Assembly: GCF_000337515.1 (NCBI RefSeq)
Contig: NZ_AOIQ01000021.1
Location: 1-64,000, forward strand
From: Halovivax asiaticus JCM 14624
GTDB taxonomy: Archaea; Halobacteriota; Halobacteria; Halobacteriales; Natrialbaceae
Reading direction: 5' to 3'
DNA: 64,000 nt
Of the stretch, positions 1 to 8,381 are shown in pieces (the stretch's first letter is position 1; the number at the start of each line of letters is the position of its first letter). A program made the translations under genes and the position numbers. Below the pieces are notes generated by a model. The model had not been told where the DNA came from. It did no database searches and worked only from the letters and a program-made list of their open reading frames with translations.

Positions 1-30
1 AGCCCGCTCAGAGATGTGTATAAGAGACAG
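1..30. other. Sequencing-adapter remnant (Tn5 mosaic end)
   Basis: Bases 12-30 read AGATGTGTATAAGAGACAG, which is exactly the 19-bp Tn5 mosaic end present in Nextera library adapters. Genomic sequence therefore starts at about base 31. Forward reading frames entering here give nonsense peptides starting MYKRQ or MCIRDR, a known sign of untrimmed adapter. This is not a genomic transposon end: there is no target duplication, and it lies at the extreme edge of the contig. Confidence 0.96.
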
Positions 31-648
31 GGCCGGCAGTGCTGCGTCGACGGCGACCGTGATGGCACCCACGGCCAGGATCGAGAACACGAACGGACTA
101 CCGAGCGAGCGCGGCGTGGCATTCTGCGTGAACTGGGATCCGAACCCGTCGTGGCTCGCCGTCCCGAGGCCGGCGACGGTGGCCATGCCGAGTTTGGCAC
201 CGATCTCGGCCGTGATCGCGACCGTGACAGCGAGCCCGATCGGGAGGGCCGTCAGTGCGAGGCCAGCGAGGGCGAGTCCGGCGACGACGAGACAGACGGC
301 GAGGATGGCCCCGACGCCGGTCGTCGTATCTTTCAGGACCTCGCGGCGACGCCCTCGATCGCCGTGGACGACCGCGGCGTCACCGAGGTCGGCGACGCCG
401 TCCAGGTGATTGATTCCCGTCACCAGGTAGATTGCGAGGAGGTAACCCAGCACGACGGTCGGCGCCGGGGCGCGGTCGATAGCGAGCAGCGGGAGCGCGG
501 CGAGCACGCCGATACAGACGCCGACGACCGGAAACGCGGCGGGCGTTCGCGCGAACGTATCCCAGTCCGAAGCCGTGCTTCCGCCGGTCGGAATTCGCGT
601 CAGGAAGGCGACCCCGGCCCGCAGCGCACGAACCCACGTCCAGTTCAC
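31..648 (-). CDS. cobS: Cobalamin synthase CobS (adenosylcobinamide-GDP ribazoletransferase), 3' end missing
   Basis: Membrane enzyme that joins adenosylcobinamide-GDP to alpha-ribazole (phosphate), closing the lower loop of cobalamin. Reading from a GTG at 648-646 gives an N-terminus with the family pattern ALRAGVAFLTRIP, then the Asp-rich metal-binding motif NHLDGVADLGDA at residues 80-91, followed by alternating hydrophobic helices. About 206 residues are present out of the usual 250 or so; the C-terminus is lost at the contig end. The GTG start overlaps the stop codon of cbiB by 4 bases (GTGA), so the two are probably translationally coupled, and both act in the late cobamide pathway. The GTG is favoured because no ATG occurs in a sensible place and the overlap is typical of coupled genes. 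Confidence 0.9.
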
Positions 649-1658
649 GGTGGTCCCTCCGGGGTGAGCGAATGCTGCTGGTCCGTGATCGCCGCGACGT
701 CTGCGACACCCGGGACGCCCGTAGCACCAACGACGCCCGCGTCGAGCGCGATCGTCGCGACGACGAGTACCAAGAGCGCGACGATCGCTCCGACGCCGAC
801 CAGCCTGACAGCTCGGTCGCCGTCGGTGCCTGTCGGTTCCCGTCCGGCCGGATTCAGCGCGTACACGTCCGGCTTTTCGAGGCGAACGGACAGGACGACG
901 GCTGCCACGGCCATCGGCCAGCCCGAGTTCGGCGACGGCGGCGTTCGAACCCACTGACGGGCAGTGGCGAGCGCTCGCGGTCGTCCGGCGGCGAGTGCGA
1001 GGGAGCCGGCGGTCAGGCGCGCAGGGAGCCACATAACGACGTCGTCGAGTCTGGCGCTCGCGGTGCCGATGGGCTTGTCGGGATAGCCGAGCATCGAGTC
1101 GAGCGTGTTCACGGCCTTGACCCAGGTCGCGGCGGCGGCCGCGGCTGGGAGCGAGACCGGGGCCAGGAGGACGAACGGGGCGAGCGTCGCGACGAACCCG
1201 TCAGCCAGGTTCTCAGCGGCGCTCTCGATCGCGGCGCTGCGAAGCTGTGCCGGCGAGAGCGAACTCGCGTCGCGGCCGGCGAGCCCGCGGACGGTCTGCC
1301 GGGCCGTTTCCGGGTCCGATTTGCTCTCCTCGACGACGGCTTCGGTCAGTTCCAGCAGGGACCGAAGACTCGTCGTCAGGAAGAGGACGACGCCGGCGAG
1401 CAGCGCCGCGACGGTGGGGTGAACGAAGCCGGCGAGGCCGACCAGTCCACCGACGAGCCCCGCTGCGGCCGCCGGGAACACGAGAGCGACCACCAGTCCG
1501 AGCCAGCGCTCGTTACCCGTGTCGAGATCCCAGTCTCGATCGACGAGGCCGACGATCGTGCCGAACCAGGCAACCGGGTGCCAGCGCGTGCGTGGCTCGC
1601 CGACGAGCAGATCGAAGCTGACGGCGAACGCGACGAGGGCGACGGTGGTCGTGGTCAC
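645..1658 (-). CDS. cbiB: Adenosylcobinamide-phosphate synthase CbiB
   Basis: Integral membrane enzyme that attaches aminopropanol (phosphate) to adenosylcobyric acid. The N-terminus has a hydrophobic helix followed by the family motif LLVGEPRTRWHPVAWFG. Later, AIESAAENLADGFVATL and MLGYPDKPIGTASARLDD match conserved CbiB blocks, and several more hydrophobic helices follow. The start is uncertain: in-frame GTG codons occur at 1667, 1664 and 1658, and I chose the last because the hydrophobic helix begins directly after it. An open frame extends upstream into the HAD gene but its translation there is Arg-rich and not protein-like. It is followed by cobS with a 4-base overlap. Confidence 0.9.
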   Translation of the reverse strand: MTTTTVALVAFAVSFDLLVGEPRTRWHPVAWFGTIVGLVDRDWDLDTGNERWLGLVVALVFPAAAAGLVGGLVGLAGFVHPTVAALLAGVVLFLTTSLRSLLELTEAVVEESKSDPETARQTVRGLAGRDASSLSPAQLRSAAIESAAENLADGFVATLAPFVLLAPVSLPAAAAAATWVKAVNTLDSMLGYPDKPIGTASARLDDVVMWLPARLTAGSLALAAGRPRALATARQWVRTPPSPNSGWPMAVAAVVLSVRLEKPDVYALNPAGREPTGTDGDRAVRLVGVGAIVALLVLVVATIALDAGVVGATGVPGVADVAAITDQQHSLTPEGPP

Positions 1659-1692
1659 GGACACCACCGGTGTAGCGGCTGCAGGCGAGTAC

Positions 1693-2319
1693 TCACGCGT
1701 CCACCTCGTCGAGTCGATCCGGAACGGCCGAGAGCGGCGTCTCCCCCAACAGGATGGCCGTGCCACCGACGTCGGTGACGCCACCGTCGGTCGCCGGATC
1801 GTCGCCGACGTGAACCAGTGTGGCCGCGTCGACGGCCAGCGCGTCGGCCGTCGCCGTGAATATCTCCGGTGCCGGCTTGCGAAAGCCACAGCCGGTGCTG
1901 GTCACGATCGCGTCGAAGACCGATCGATCGATCTCGGAGCGCAGCAGCGTCTTCGAGACGAGTTCCGGGACGGCGCAGTTCGAGCAGATCGCGACCGGGC
2001 CGCGCTCGGCGGCAGCGTCGACCGCTTCGACGGCACCGCGTCTCGTCTCGACGGTGGGGTCGAACGCGGCGACGACGGCCCGCCTGACGGCGTTTCCGTC
2101 CCACTCGACGTCGCGACTCGCCAGTGCGGCCCCGACGTGGGCCGGGAGGGGGACTTCTGCGTGTTCGGGTGCCGGAACGTGGTGCTCGCGGTAGGCCTCC
2201 GCCCAGTCGGTCGGAACGGCCACTCCTCTCGCCGCGAGCTCGGTCGCGACGGCTGCGGCCGGGTCGGTCGGCCGGTCGGCGGTCACGAGTGTGCCGAAGC
2301 AGTCGAAGGAGACTGCCAT
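1693..2319 (-). CDS. HAD-superfamily hydrolase next to cobalamin genes
   Basis: 208-residue HAD-fold protein. Motif I is FDCFGTL (nucleophile Asp6), with Phe at the +2 position where phosphatases usually have a second Asp, as in haloacid-dehalogenase-like members. Motif II is ICSN, motif III Lys is in GFRKPAPEIF, and motif IV is VGDDPATD. The helical cap lies between motifs I and II. It is the first gene of a same-strand run with cbiB and cobS, with a gap of about 35 bases before cbiB. That context suggests a job in cobamide assembly, for example removing a phosphate from an intermediate, but the missing second Asp makes a phosphatase role uncertain. The ATG at 2319 gives a normal HAD N-terminus. 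Confidence 0.8.
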   Translation of the reverse strand: MAVSFDCFGTLVTADRPTDPAAAVATELAARGVAVPTDWAEAYREHHVPAPEHAEVPLPAHVGAALASRDVEWDGNAVRRAVVAAFDPTVETRRGAVEAVDAAAERGPVAICSNCAVPELVSKTLLRSEIDRSVFDAIVTSTGCGFRKPAPEIFTATADALAVDAATLVHVGDDPATDGGVTDVGGTAILLGETPLSAVPDRLDEVDA

Positions 2320-2445
2320 GTCAGTGTGGGTAATCCAAATTCACTTGAATCGATCGGTCCGGTTGCCGGGAAGTGCTGCCGGGATCGCCTGGTGTTCACC
2401 GTCAGCGAGTCGCCGGTCGGTGACCAGAAGTCGGGCCCTGTCACC

Positions 2446-3651
2446 TCACGCGATCGGAATGACGTTCCCCTCGAGGTCGCGGGGGAAGTAGGTGAGCCAC
2501 TCGATGCCGTCTTCGGTGATGGCGATGGTGTCCGAGTGGCGGTAGCCGTACTCGTCGGTGTAGAGACCGGGTTCGATCGTCCAGACGTGGCCAGGTTGCA
2601 TGATGGCGTCTTCGTCGTCGTAACTCGTGGCGTCGGTCTCGCAGTGATCGCCCCACCCCTGATCGACGTACGGCGGCTCGTGGCCGCCCATGCCGATGTT
2701 GTGGCCGACGTGGTGCTGGTACAGGTCGGCGACGCCCTGTTCGTCGACGTAGTCGCGGACCGCCTCGTCGACGTCGGCGATGGGGACGCCCGGACCGAGC
2801 GCGTCGATCGCGACGTCCTGCATCTCGACCATGAGTTCGAAGTAGTGGCGCTGCTCGTCGGTGGGTTCACCGAGGAACATCGTTCGCTCGAGTTCGGAGT
2901 GGTAACCGTCGACGTTCGCCGCCGCGCCGGTGACGAGCACGTCGCCCGCCTGCAGTCGACGGTTGGCAGTGTGGCCGTGGGGCAATCGGGTCTGCGGGCC
3001 GGTGATGTAGCCCGCGAAGGCCGGACCGGAGCCGCGCGTCCGGGCGACGTACTCGTCGCCGAGGGTGTCGAGCATCGCTCGCGAGGCCTCCATCGAGGCG
3101 CGCTGGCTCACGGTGACCGGGTGGACGCCGACCTCCGTGTAGTCGGCGAGGTAGCGGTGGGCCAGGTTCCCCCAGCGAGCCGACTCGCGGATCAGGTCGA
3201 GTTCGGCGTCGGACTTCTCCCAGCGCATGCGGGACACCCACGCCTGGTCGTCGACCTCGACGAACGCTGAGAGGGCGGGCCCCTCATAGCCCATCGTCCC
3301 GGGTGCGCCGTCGCTATCTGCCACGACGGTCTCGACCCCGAGTCCGGCGAGCATCTCCGCCGCGATGGCGATCGGGCGACCGCCCGGGTAGTCGTGGTAG
3401 TGGTGGACGGCGTCGATCCGGGGGTTGGGTTCGACGCGTTCGACCTCCAGCCGCGGGACGGTGATCTCGGCGGTCTCGGGCGTGACGGCGAGACAGACGG
3501 GACGTTCGGTCTGGATGTGGTCGAAGCCGGTTAGGTACTCGATGCTCGTCGCGCCGAACCAGACGCCGGCATCGGTGTGTGACGCCGCAATCCGGTCGCG
3601 AACCCGTGCGAGCCGGTCGTCGTACTCGACCTCCGGGAGACGTGTTGCCAT
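2446..3651 (-). CDS. M24 (creatinase/aminopeptidase P) fold protein lacking peptidase metal ligands
   Basis: 401 residues: an N-terminal creatinase-like domain (about 1-155) and a C-terminal pita-bread domain (about 160-400). The segments VTGAAANVDGYHSELERT, VGHNIGMGGHEPPY, TIEPGLY and YRHSDTIAITEDG align with the M24 metal-site blocks. Only His317 and Glu360 of the five usual ligands (Asp, Asp, His, Glu, Glu) are kept; the other positions are Thr241, Glu253 and Ser373. This points to a non-peptidase, creatinase-like or lyase-like enzyme rather than a classic Xaa-Pro peptidase, though it would be annotated as one automatically. I used the ATG at 3651 because the nine codons before it do not look like family sequence. 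It stands alone between the HAD and citrate synthase genes. Confidence 0.83.
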   Translation of the reverse strand: MATRLPEVEYDDRLARVRDRIAASHTDAGVWFGATSIEYLTGFDHIQTERPVCLAVTPETAEITVPRLEVERVEPNPRIDAVHHYHDYPGGRPIAIAAEMLAGLGVETVVADSDGAPGTMGYEGPALSAFVEVDDQAWVSRMRWEKSDAELDLIRESARWGNLAHRYLADYTEVGVHPVTVSQRASMEASRAMLDTLGDEYVARTRGSGPAFAGYITGPQTRLPHGHTANRRLQAGDVLVTGAAANVDGYHSELERTMFLGEPTDEQRHYFELMVEMQDVAIDALGPGVPIADVDEAVRDYVDEQGVADLYQHHVGHNIGMGGHEPPYVDQGWGDHCETDATSYDDEDAIMQPGHVWTIEPGLYTDEYGYRHSDTIAITEDGIEWLTYFPRDLEGNVIPIA

Positions 3652-3732
3652 GTGTGGGCAGATAGCGTAGACGGGCAAAAGGGTTCAGGAGGCGGCGATC
3701 CACGAATCCGACGACTGGACCCGGCCGACCGT

Positions 3733-4905
3733 TCAGCGCTCGTCGATCGGCGTCCACGTTCGGTCGTACTCGCCGATGTAGGCGGAGCGGGGGCGGACGA
3801 TACGGTTGTCGGCCAGCTGTTCGAGTGCGTGGGCGGTCCAGCCGCCGACACGGGCGACGGCGAACGTCGCGCTAAAGAGCGGCTGCGGGATGCCGACGCC
3901 GCGCAGGATGATCGCGGTGTAGAACTCGACGTTCGTCTCCAGATCGAGGTCGGGCCGGCGGTCGGCGAGCAGGTCGCGCGCGACGCTTTCGGTCTCGACG
4001 GCCGACTCGTAGAACGCCTCGTCGCCGCCATCCTCGGCCCGGTAGAACGCTTCGGCGCCCTCCGAGAGCACCGCCGCACGCGGATCGCGGACGTTGTACA
4101 CCCGGTGACCGAAGCCCATCAGCCGCTCGCCGTCGTCGAGTTTAGTTGCCAATACGGAGCGGACGTCGTCGGCCGCGTGGGTCTCCTCCAGCATGTCGAG
4201 GACGGGTCCGGGCGCGCCGCCGTGGAGCGGCCCCTTCAGCGCGCCGACGGCACCGGTAACCGCCGAGATTACGTCCGATTCGGTGGACGCGATCGTGCGT
4301 CCCGTGAACGTCGAGGCGTTGAACCCGTGGTCGACGACCGCGTTGAGGTAGGTCTCCAGTCCCCGGACCTCGCTGTCGGTCGGTTCCTCGCCGGTGAGCA
4401 TGTAGAGGTAGTTGCCCGCGTGCGAGAGGTCGTCGCTGGGATCGATGAGCTCCTCGTCCTCACGTGCGCGCCAGTAGGTAGCGACGATCGTCGGCAACTG
4501 TGCAACGGCGATCAGCGCGTCTCGATCCGAGTCTTCCGCCGCCGTTTCGCCGTTCACGTCGTCTGCCGCCGACGCTGGCCGGGCGAGCGACGCGCTCGCG
4601 AGTCCCATCCGGGCAGCGTCCATGGCGGACTGGCCGCGCTCGGCCGCCGCCTCGACGACCGATCTCGTCGCCGGGGCGAGCGCCCGATACTCGGCGAGTT
4701 CGGCGCTGAAATTCTCGAGTTCGTCAGCCGTCGGAAGTCGATCCTCGTACAGCACAAAGAGGGTCTCCTCGAACGTGGCGTTGCCCGCTAGTTCGTCGAG
4801 GGCGAAGCCGCCGATCGTCAGCTGACCGGCGTCACCGTCGATCGCGCTCAGTCGCGTCTCGTCTGCGACCACGCCGTCGAGGCCCGTGCGCACTGTCTCG
4901 TCCAT
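3733..4905 (-). CDS. citZ: Citrate synthase
   Basis: Condenses oxaloacetate with acetyl-CoA to start the citric acid cycle. It has 390 residues, the short archaeal/Gram-positive length. Active-site histidines are His228 in GPLHGGAP and His267 in GFGHRVYNVRDPR. The third catalytic block, usually NVDFYSG, reads NVEFYTA, so the catalytic base is Glu327 instead of Asp. The CoA-binding arginines in the C-terminal part (RVGGWTAHALEQ and the following basic segment) are present. A 30-residue region around 105-130 is Ala/Asp-rich and probably a surface loop. It is a single gene, with a gap of about 80 bases to the M24 gene and 119 bases to the aIF2 beta gene. Confidence 0.95.
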   Translation of the reverse strand: MDETVRTGLDGVVADETRLSAIDGDAGQLTIGGFALDELAGNATFEETLFVLYEDRLPTADELENFSAELAEYRALAPATRSVVEAAAERGQSAMDAARMGLASASLARPASAADDVNGETAAEDSDRDALIAVAQLPTIVATYWRAREDEELIDPSDDLSHAGNYLYMLTGEEPTDSEVRGLETYLNAVVDHGFNASTFTGRTIASTESDVISAVTGAVGALKGPLHGGAPGPVLDMLEETHAADDVRSVLATKLDDGERLMGFGHRVYNVRDPRAAVLSEGAEAFYRAEDGGDEAFYESAVETESVARDLLADRRPDLDLETNVEFYTAIILRGVGIPQPLFSATFAVARVGGWTAHALEQLADNRIVRPRSAYIGEYDRTWTPIDER

Positions 4906-5024
4906 GAGCTAGCCAACGCGGGAGGTGCCCTTGATAGTGCTGATTCAGGAAACCCGGACGGTCGGAACTGGTTGTCGTTCGTCGAAAAGTCTACGCCCGT
5001 TTCCCGGGGGAACTGGACGCGCGT

Positions 5025-5636
5025 TCAGGCCTTCCGGGAGAAGGCGAGGTTGCCCGAGATGTTCTCGATGTAGATCTCGACGACGTCGCCCTCGTCGGCG
5101 CCGGGGACGAAGATCGTGTAGTTGCCCTTCTCGGCCACACCGTCGCCCTTTCGGCCGGTGCCGGTGATCTCGACGGTGTAGGTCTGGCCCTCTTCGACCT
5201 CGTCGCGATCTTGCTGCTGGGACTGGCTCTGGGAGCGTTTGGTGACCGGTCGGAAGGCCCCACAGGCGTCACAGCGAAGCATGGGTGTGCGATCCTCGCG
5301 AACCAGGCGGGTGTCGGGCAGGCCACACTCCGAACAGAGGACGTACTCGTCGACGTAGGCGTCGACGACCGCGTCCAGGTCCGTCTGCGAGAAGTTACCG
5401 TTGTACCGGCCGCGGCCGTCTTCAAACTTGCCGCTGGTTCCGAGTTCGCGCTGGATGAACCGGTGGAGGTGCTCCGGTTCCCGGCTGAGCACGTCGGCGA
5501 TCTCGCTCATGTTCGTAAACCGCGTGAATGCACCGTCCTTCTGGGGCTCGGCGTCCGGAATGTCGAGACGTTCGTCGTCGCCGCCGATGTCGGGAACGTT
5601 CTCCATCGCACGGTCGAGACTCGATTCGTAATCCAT
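5025..5636 (-). CDS. eif2b: Translation initiation factor aIF2 subunit beta with TRAM domain
   Basis: Beta subunit of the heterotrimeric GTPase that brings initiator tRNA to the small ribosomal subunit. It has 203 residues from MDYESSLDRAMENVPD. The central aIF2 beta/aIF5 domain holds RFTNMSEIADVLSREPEHL and the QRELGTSGKFE block. A C4 zinc ribbon follows (CSEC and CDAC at about residues 100-125), and a TRAM RNA-binding domain (GDVVEIYIENISGNLAFSRK) closes the protein. The TRAM fusion is usual in haloarchaea. A Gln/Ser-rich linker separates ribbon and TRAM. The ATG at 5636 starts right at family sequence; the 37 upstream in-frame codons are not conserved in character. Confidence 0.96.
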   Translation of the reverse strand: MDYESSLDRAMENVPDIGGDDERLDIPDAEPQKDGAFTRFTNMSEIADVLSREPEHLHRFIQRELGTSGKFEDGRGRYNGNFSQTDLDAVVDAYVDEYVLCSECGLPDTRLVREDRTPMLRCDACGAFRPVTKRSQSQSQQQDRDEVEEGQTYTVEITGTGRKGDGVAEKGNYTIFVPGADEGDVVEIYIENISGNLAFSRKA

Positions 5637-5822
5637 GGGCGAAACGAGTAGACCGCGACGTAAAGCCGTTCTGCTATCACTCCTGCCGGTTCCGGCGCCT
5701 CGGCCGTCCACGCCGATAGCCTCCTCGTCGGCCGGCCGGACACCCACGACTGTGCCGGCCGTCGCCGTCCGATCCCCGGCACCGACGCTGACACTTAAGG
5801 GGTCTCCGTTCGAGTGTGAGGT

Positions 5823-8381
5823 GTGAGCGAAAACACCACACGACGGGCGCTGCTCGCGACCGTGCTCGGGGCCGGCACGGTGGGCCTGGCAGCCTCGGAC
5901 GTGGGGTCACTACTCGAGAAGTTTGCCCCACTGTCGGGCGACACCTGGGACGCCGTCGATCGCGACGTCTCGGGCGAGGCCACGAACCCGTACGGATCGG
6001 CGACGATCAAACGAGACGACGTTGGGATTCCCCACGTCGAGGCCGAAGACGAACGGGCGGCCTACTTCGCGGTCGGCTACGTCCAGGGGTTCGACCGGCT
6101 CTTCCAGCTCGACATCCAGCGACGCCAGCTGCGCGGCCAGCTCTCCGAAATCGCCGGCGAGGCGACCGTCGAGAGCGACGAGTTCCACGTCAAGATGGAC
6201 TTCGTCGGTGCGGCCGAGGCGACCTGGGACCGCATGGCGGAGACGAGCCACGCACCACTCGTCCGGGCGTTCGCCGACGGGGTGAACGCCGCAATCGAGA
6301 ACGAGGAACTCCTGATCGAGTTCCAGGTGCTCGGTCACGAGCCGGCCCCCTGGACGCCGGTGGACACGATCCTCCTGGAGAAGCAGATCGCCTGGACCCT
6401 GACGGGGAACTTCGACGCGCTCCGGCGCGAGCGCCTCACCGACGCCCTCGGCGCGGAGATCGTGAGCGACCTCTTCCCGACCACGTACGACCACGACGTC
6501 CCCGTGCTCCGTCCCGGAGACGACGCCCTCGGTGACGTCGGTGGGGTTGGTGGCACCACTGCGAGACAGTCCGAACCGGCCTCGCGTCGACTCCGGACGG
6601 GCTCTGCAGCCCAGCCGAACGCCGATCAGACGAGCGGGACGGGCCCGTCGGATGGCGACAGTTCGACGGGCGAGACGGGCCAGTCTGATCGTCCCGGTTC
6701 GACGAGCGAGACGAGTTCCTCGGCCAGCGACGATTCGACGAACGGGTCGGACGAACTCGTCGACTGGCTCGCACAGTTCGAATCGCCGCCCGGCGTGGGA
6801 TCGAACAGCTGGGTCGTCTCCGGTGAGTACACCGACTCCGGGACGCCCATCGTCGCCAACGATCCGCACCTCTCGCTGATGACGCCGCCGATCTGGTACG
6901 AACAGCACGTCGTCACGTCGGAGACGAACGTCCGCGGCGTGACGTTCCCGGGCGTCCCGTTCGTGATCATCGGCGCGAACGAGGACGGTGCCTGGGGGTT
7001 CACCAACGTCGGCGCGGACGTCCTCGACTGCTACCGGTACGAACTCGACGAGGACGGCAGTCGCTACCGCTATCAGGGCGAGTGGCGCGAGTTCGATACC
7101 GAAGAACACGAGATCGCCGTCGCGGACGGCGAGAATCGCACCGTCACCGTCCGCAAGACCGTCCACGGTCCCTTCCTCGAACGCGAGGGCGAACACGTCG
7201 GCGTCGCCTGGACCGGCCTCACCGCCACCCGAACCTCCCAGTCGATCTACGAAATCGGCCGGAGCGAGGGTCTCGACGACGTCCTCGACTCACTCGAGAC
7301 GTTCGACGAGCCGACGCAGAACGTCGTCTACGCGGACGCCGACGGGCGGACCTGCTACTACACGACCGGGCAACTGCCCCAGCGAACGATCGACGGCGAA
7401 CCCGTCCGCGGCGACCGAATCTTCGACGGCTCGGCGGGCGAAGCGGAGTGGGCGGGCTACGAACCCTACGGCGAGGCGACCTGGGAGGGGTTCGTCCCGT
7501 TCGACGAGAAGCCACACGCGATCGATCCCGACCGTCTCGCCACGGCGAACCAGCGCGTCGCCGACGATCCGACCCACTACGTCGGCACGGCCTACGCCGC
7601 ACCCTACCGCGGCGGCCGTATCTACGACCGCCTCGACGAGCTGACGGCGGAGGGTGCGACGACGCTCGACGATCACGCGGCCGTCCAGACCGATCGCGTC
7701 GATCCCCGCGCCGCCCAGCTGGTTCCAGCACTCGTTGCCGCCGTCGATCGAGTCGCGGAGGAGGGCGATCGACGTATCGTCGAGGCGAGCGACCTGCTCG
7801 ACGACTGGGACTACGAGATGGCTCCGGACTCGGAGGCGGCACTCGTCTTCGCCCGATGGGTCGACAACCTCGTCGAGACCGTCTGCGAACCGCGCTTCGA
7901 AGACGCCGGACTCGACGACTCCGACTACCCGTCGGACTGGGCCGTCGCCACGCTGCCGGCCGACAGCCAGTTGTTCGAGTCGATGTCACGGACAGCCACA
8001 CTGATCGGAGCGCTGGAGGCGACGCTCTCGGAACTCGACGGGGCCGAGTGGGAGACCTACGGCGACTACAACACCACGGCCCCGATCGAACACCCGTTCG
8101 GCGGCCAGGCGGCGTTTCTGAACTACGACGTGCACCCGATCGGCGGCTCGCGCGCGACGATTAACAACTATCGAGTGGACTCTGCCGTCGGATCGAGTAC
8201 ACGTCTCCTGGCACACCCCGGCGGCGAGGCCCGGACGATCTTGCCGGGGGGCAATTCGGGCGATTACTCCTCCGACCACTACGACGACCAGTTTGAGGAG
8301 TGGATCGCTGGCGAGTACCGGCTGCTCACGCTCGACATCGTGGGTGAGACGATCGTGTCCTTCGAGGGTGAGTCCTCATGA
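5823..8381 (+). CDS. Tat-exported penicillin acylase family Ntn-hydrolase
   Basis: 852-residue precursor of the penicillin amidase family, which cleaves amide bonds in penicillins, N-acyl-homoserine lactones or other N-acyl compounds. The N-terminus TTRRALLATVLGAGTVGLA is a twin-arginine signal. The alpha-subunit region has YFAVGYVQGFDRLFQLDIQRR. The processing site is GVG-SNSW, with Ser329 inside the GSNSW motif and Ser327 the expected nucleophile that becomes the beta-chain N-terminus. Between the two lies a Ser/Thr/Asp/Gly-rich stretch (about 245-310) that fits the spacer removed on maturation. The beta region has PIVANDPHLSL and FGFTNVG-like sequence (GAWGFTNVGAD). Start is GTG at 5823. 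The stop overlaps the next gene by 4 bases. The natural substrate cannot be told from sequence. Confidence 0.92.
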   Translation: MSENTTRRALLATVLGAGTVGLAASDVGSLLEKFAPLSGDTWDAVDRDVSGEATNPYGSATIKRDDVGIPHVEAEDERAAYFAVGYVQGFDRLFQLDIQRRQLRGQLSEIAGEATVESDEFHVKMDFVGAAEATWDRMAETSHAPLVRAFADGVNAAIENEELLIEFQVLGHEPAPWTPVDTILLEKQIAWTLTGNFDALRRERLTDALGAEIVSDLFPTTYDHDVPVLRPGDDALGDVGGVGGTTARQSEPASRRLRTGSAAQPNADQTSGTGPSDGDSSTGETGQSDRPGSTSETSSSASDDSTNGSDELVDWLAQFESPPGVGSNSWVVSGEYTDSGTPIVANDPHLSLMTPPIWYEQHVVTSETNVRGVTFPGVPFVIIGANEDGAWGFTNVGADVLDCYRYELDEDGSRYRYQGEWREFDTEEHEIAVADGENRTVTVRKTVHGPFLEREGEHVGVAWTGLTATRTSQSIYEIGRSEGLDDVLDSLETFDEPTQNVVYADADGRTCYYTTGQLPQRTIDGEPVRGDRIFDGSAGEAEWAGYEPYGEATWEGFVPFDEKPHAIDPDRLATANQRVADDPTHYVGTAYAAPYRGGRIYDRLDELTAEGATTLDDHAAVQTDRVDPRAAQLVPALVAAVDRVAEEGDRRIVEASDLLDDWDYEMAPDSEAALVFARWVDNLVETVCEPRFEDAGLDDSDYPSDWAVATLPADSQLFESMSRTATLIGALEATLSELDGAEWETYGDYNTTAPIEHPFGGQAAFLNYDVHPIGGSRATINNYRVDSAVGSSTRLLAHPGGEARTILPGGNSGDYSSDHYDDQFEEWIAGEYRLLTLDIVGETIVSFEGESS

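Noticed and set aside
14-957. Two plus-strand open frames starting in the first 20 bases
   Set aside because: Their starts are adapter sequence (MYKRQ, MCIRDR) and they run antisense to cobS and cbiB.
1519-3270. 583-codon open frame opposite cbiB, HAD and M24 genes
   Set aside because: Crosses three genes on the other strand; no protein character of its own.
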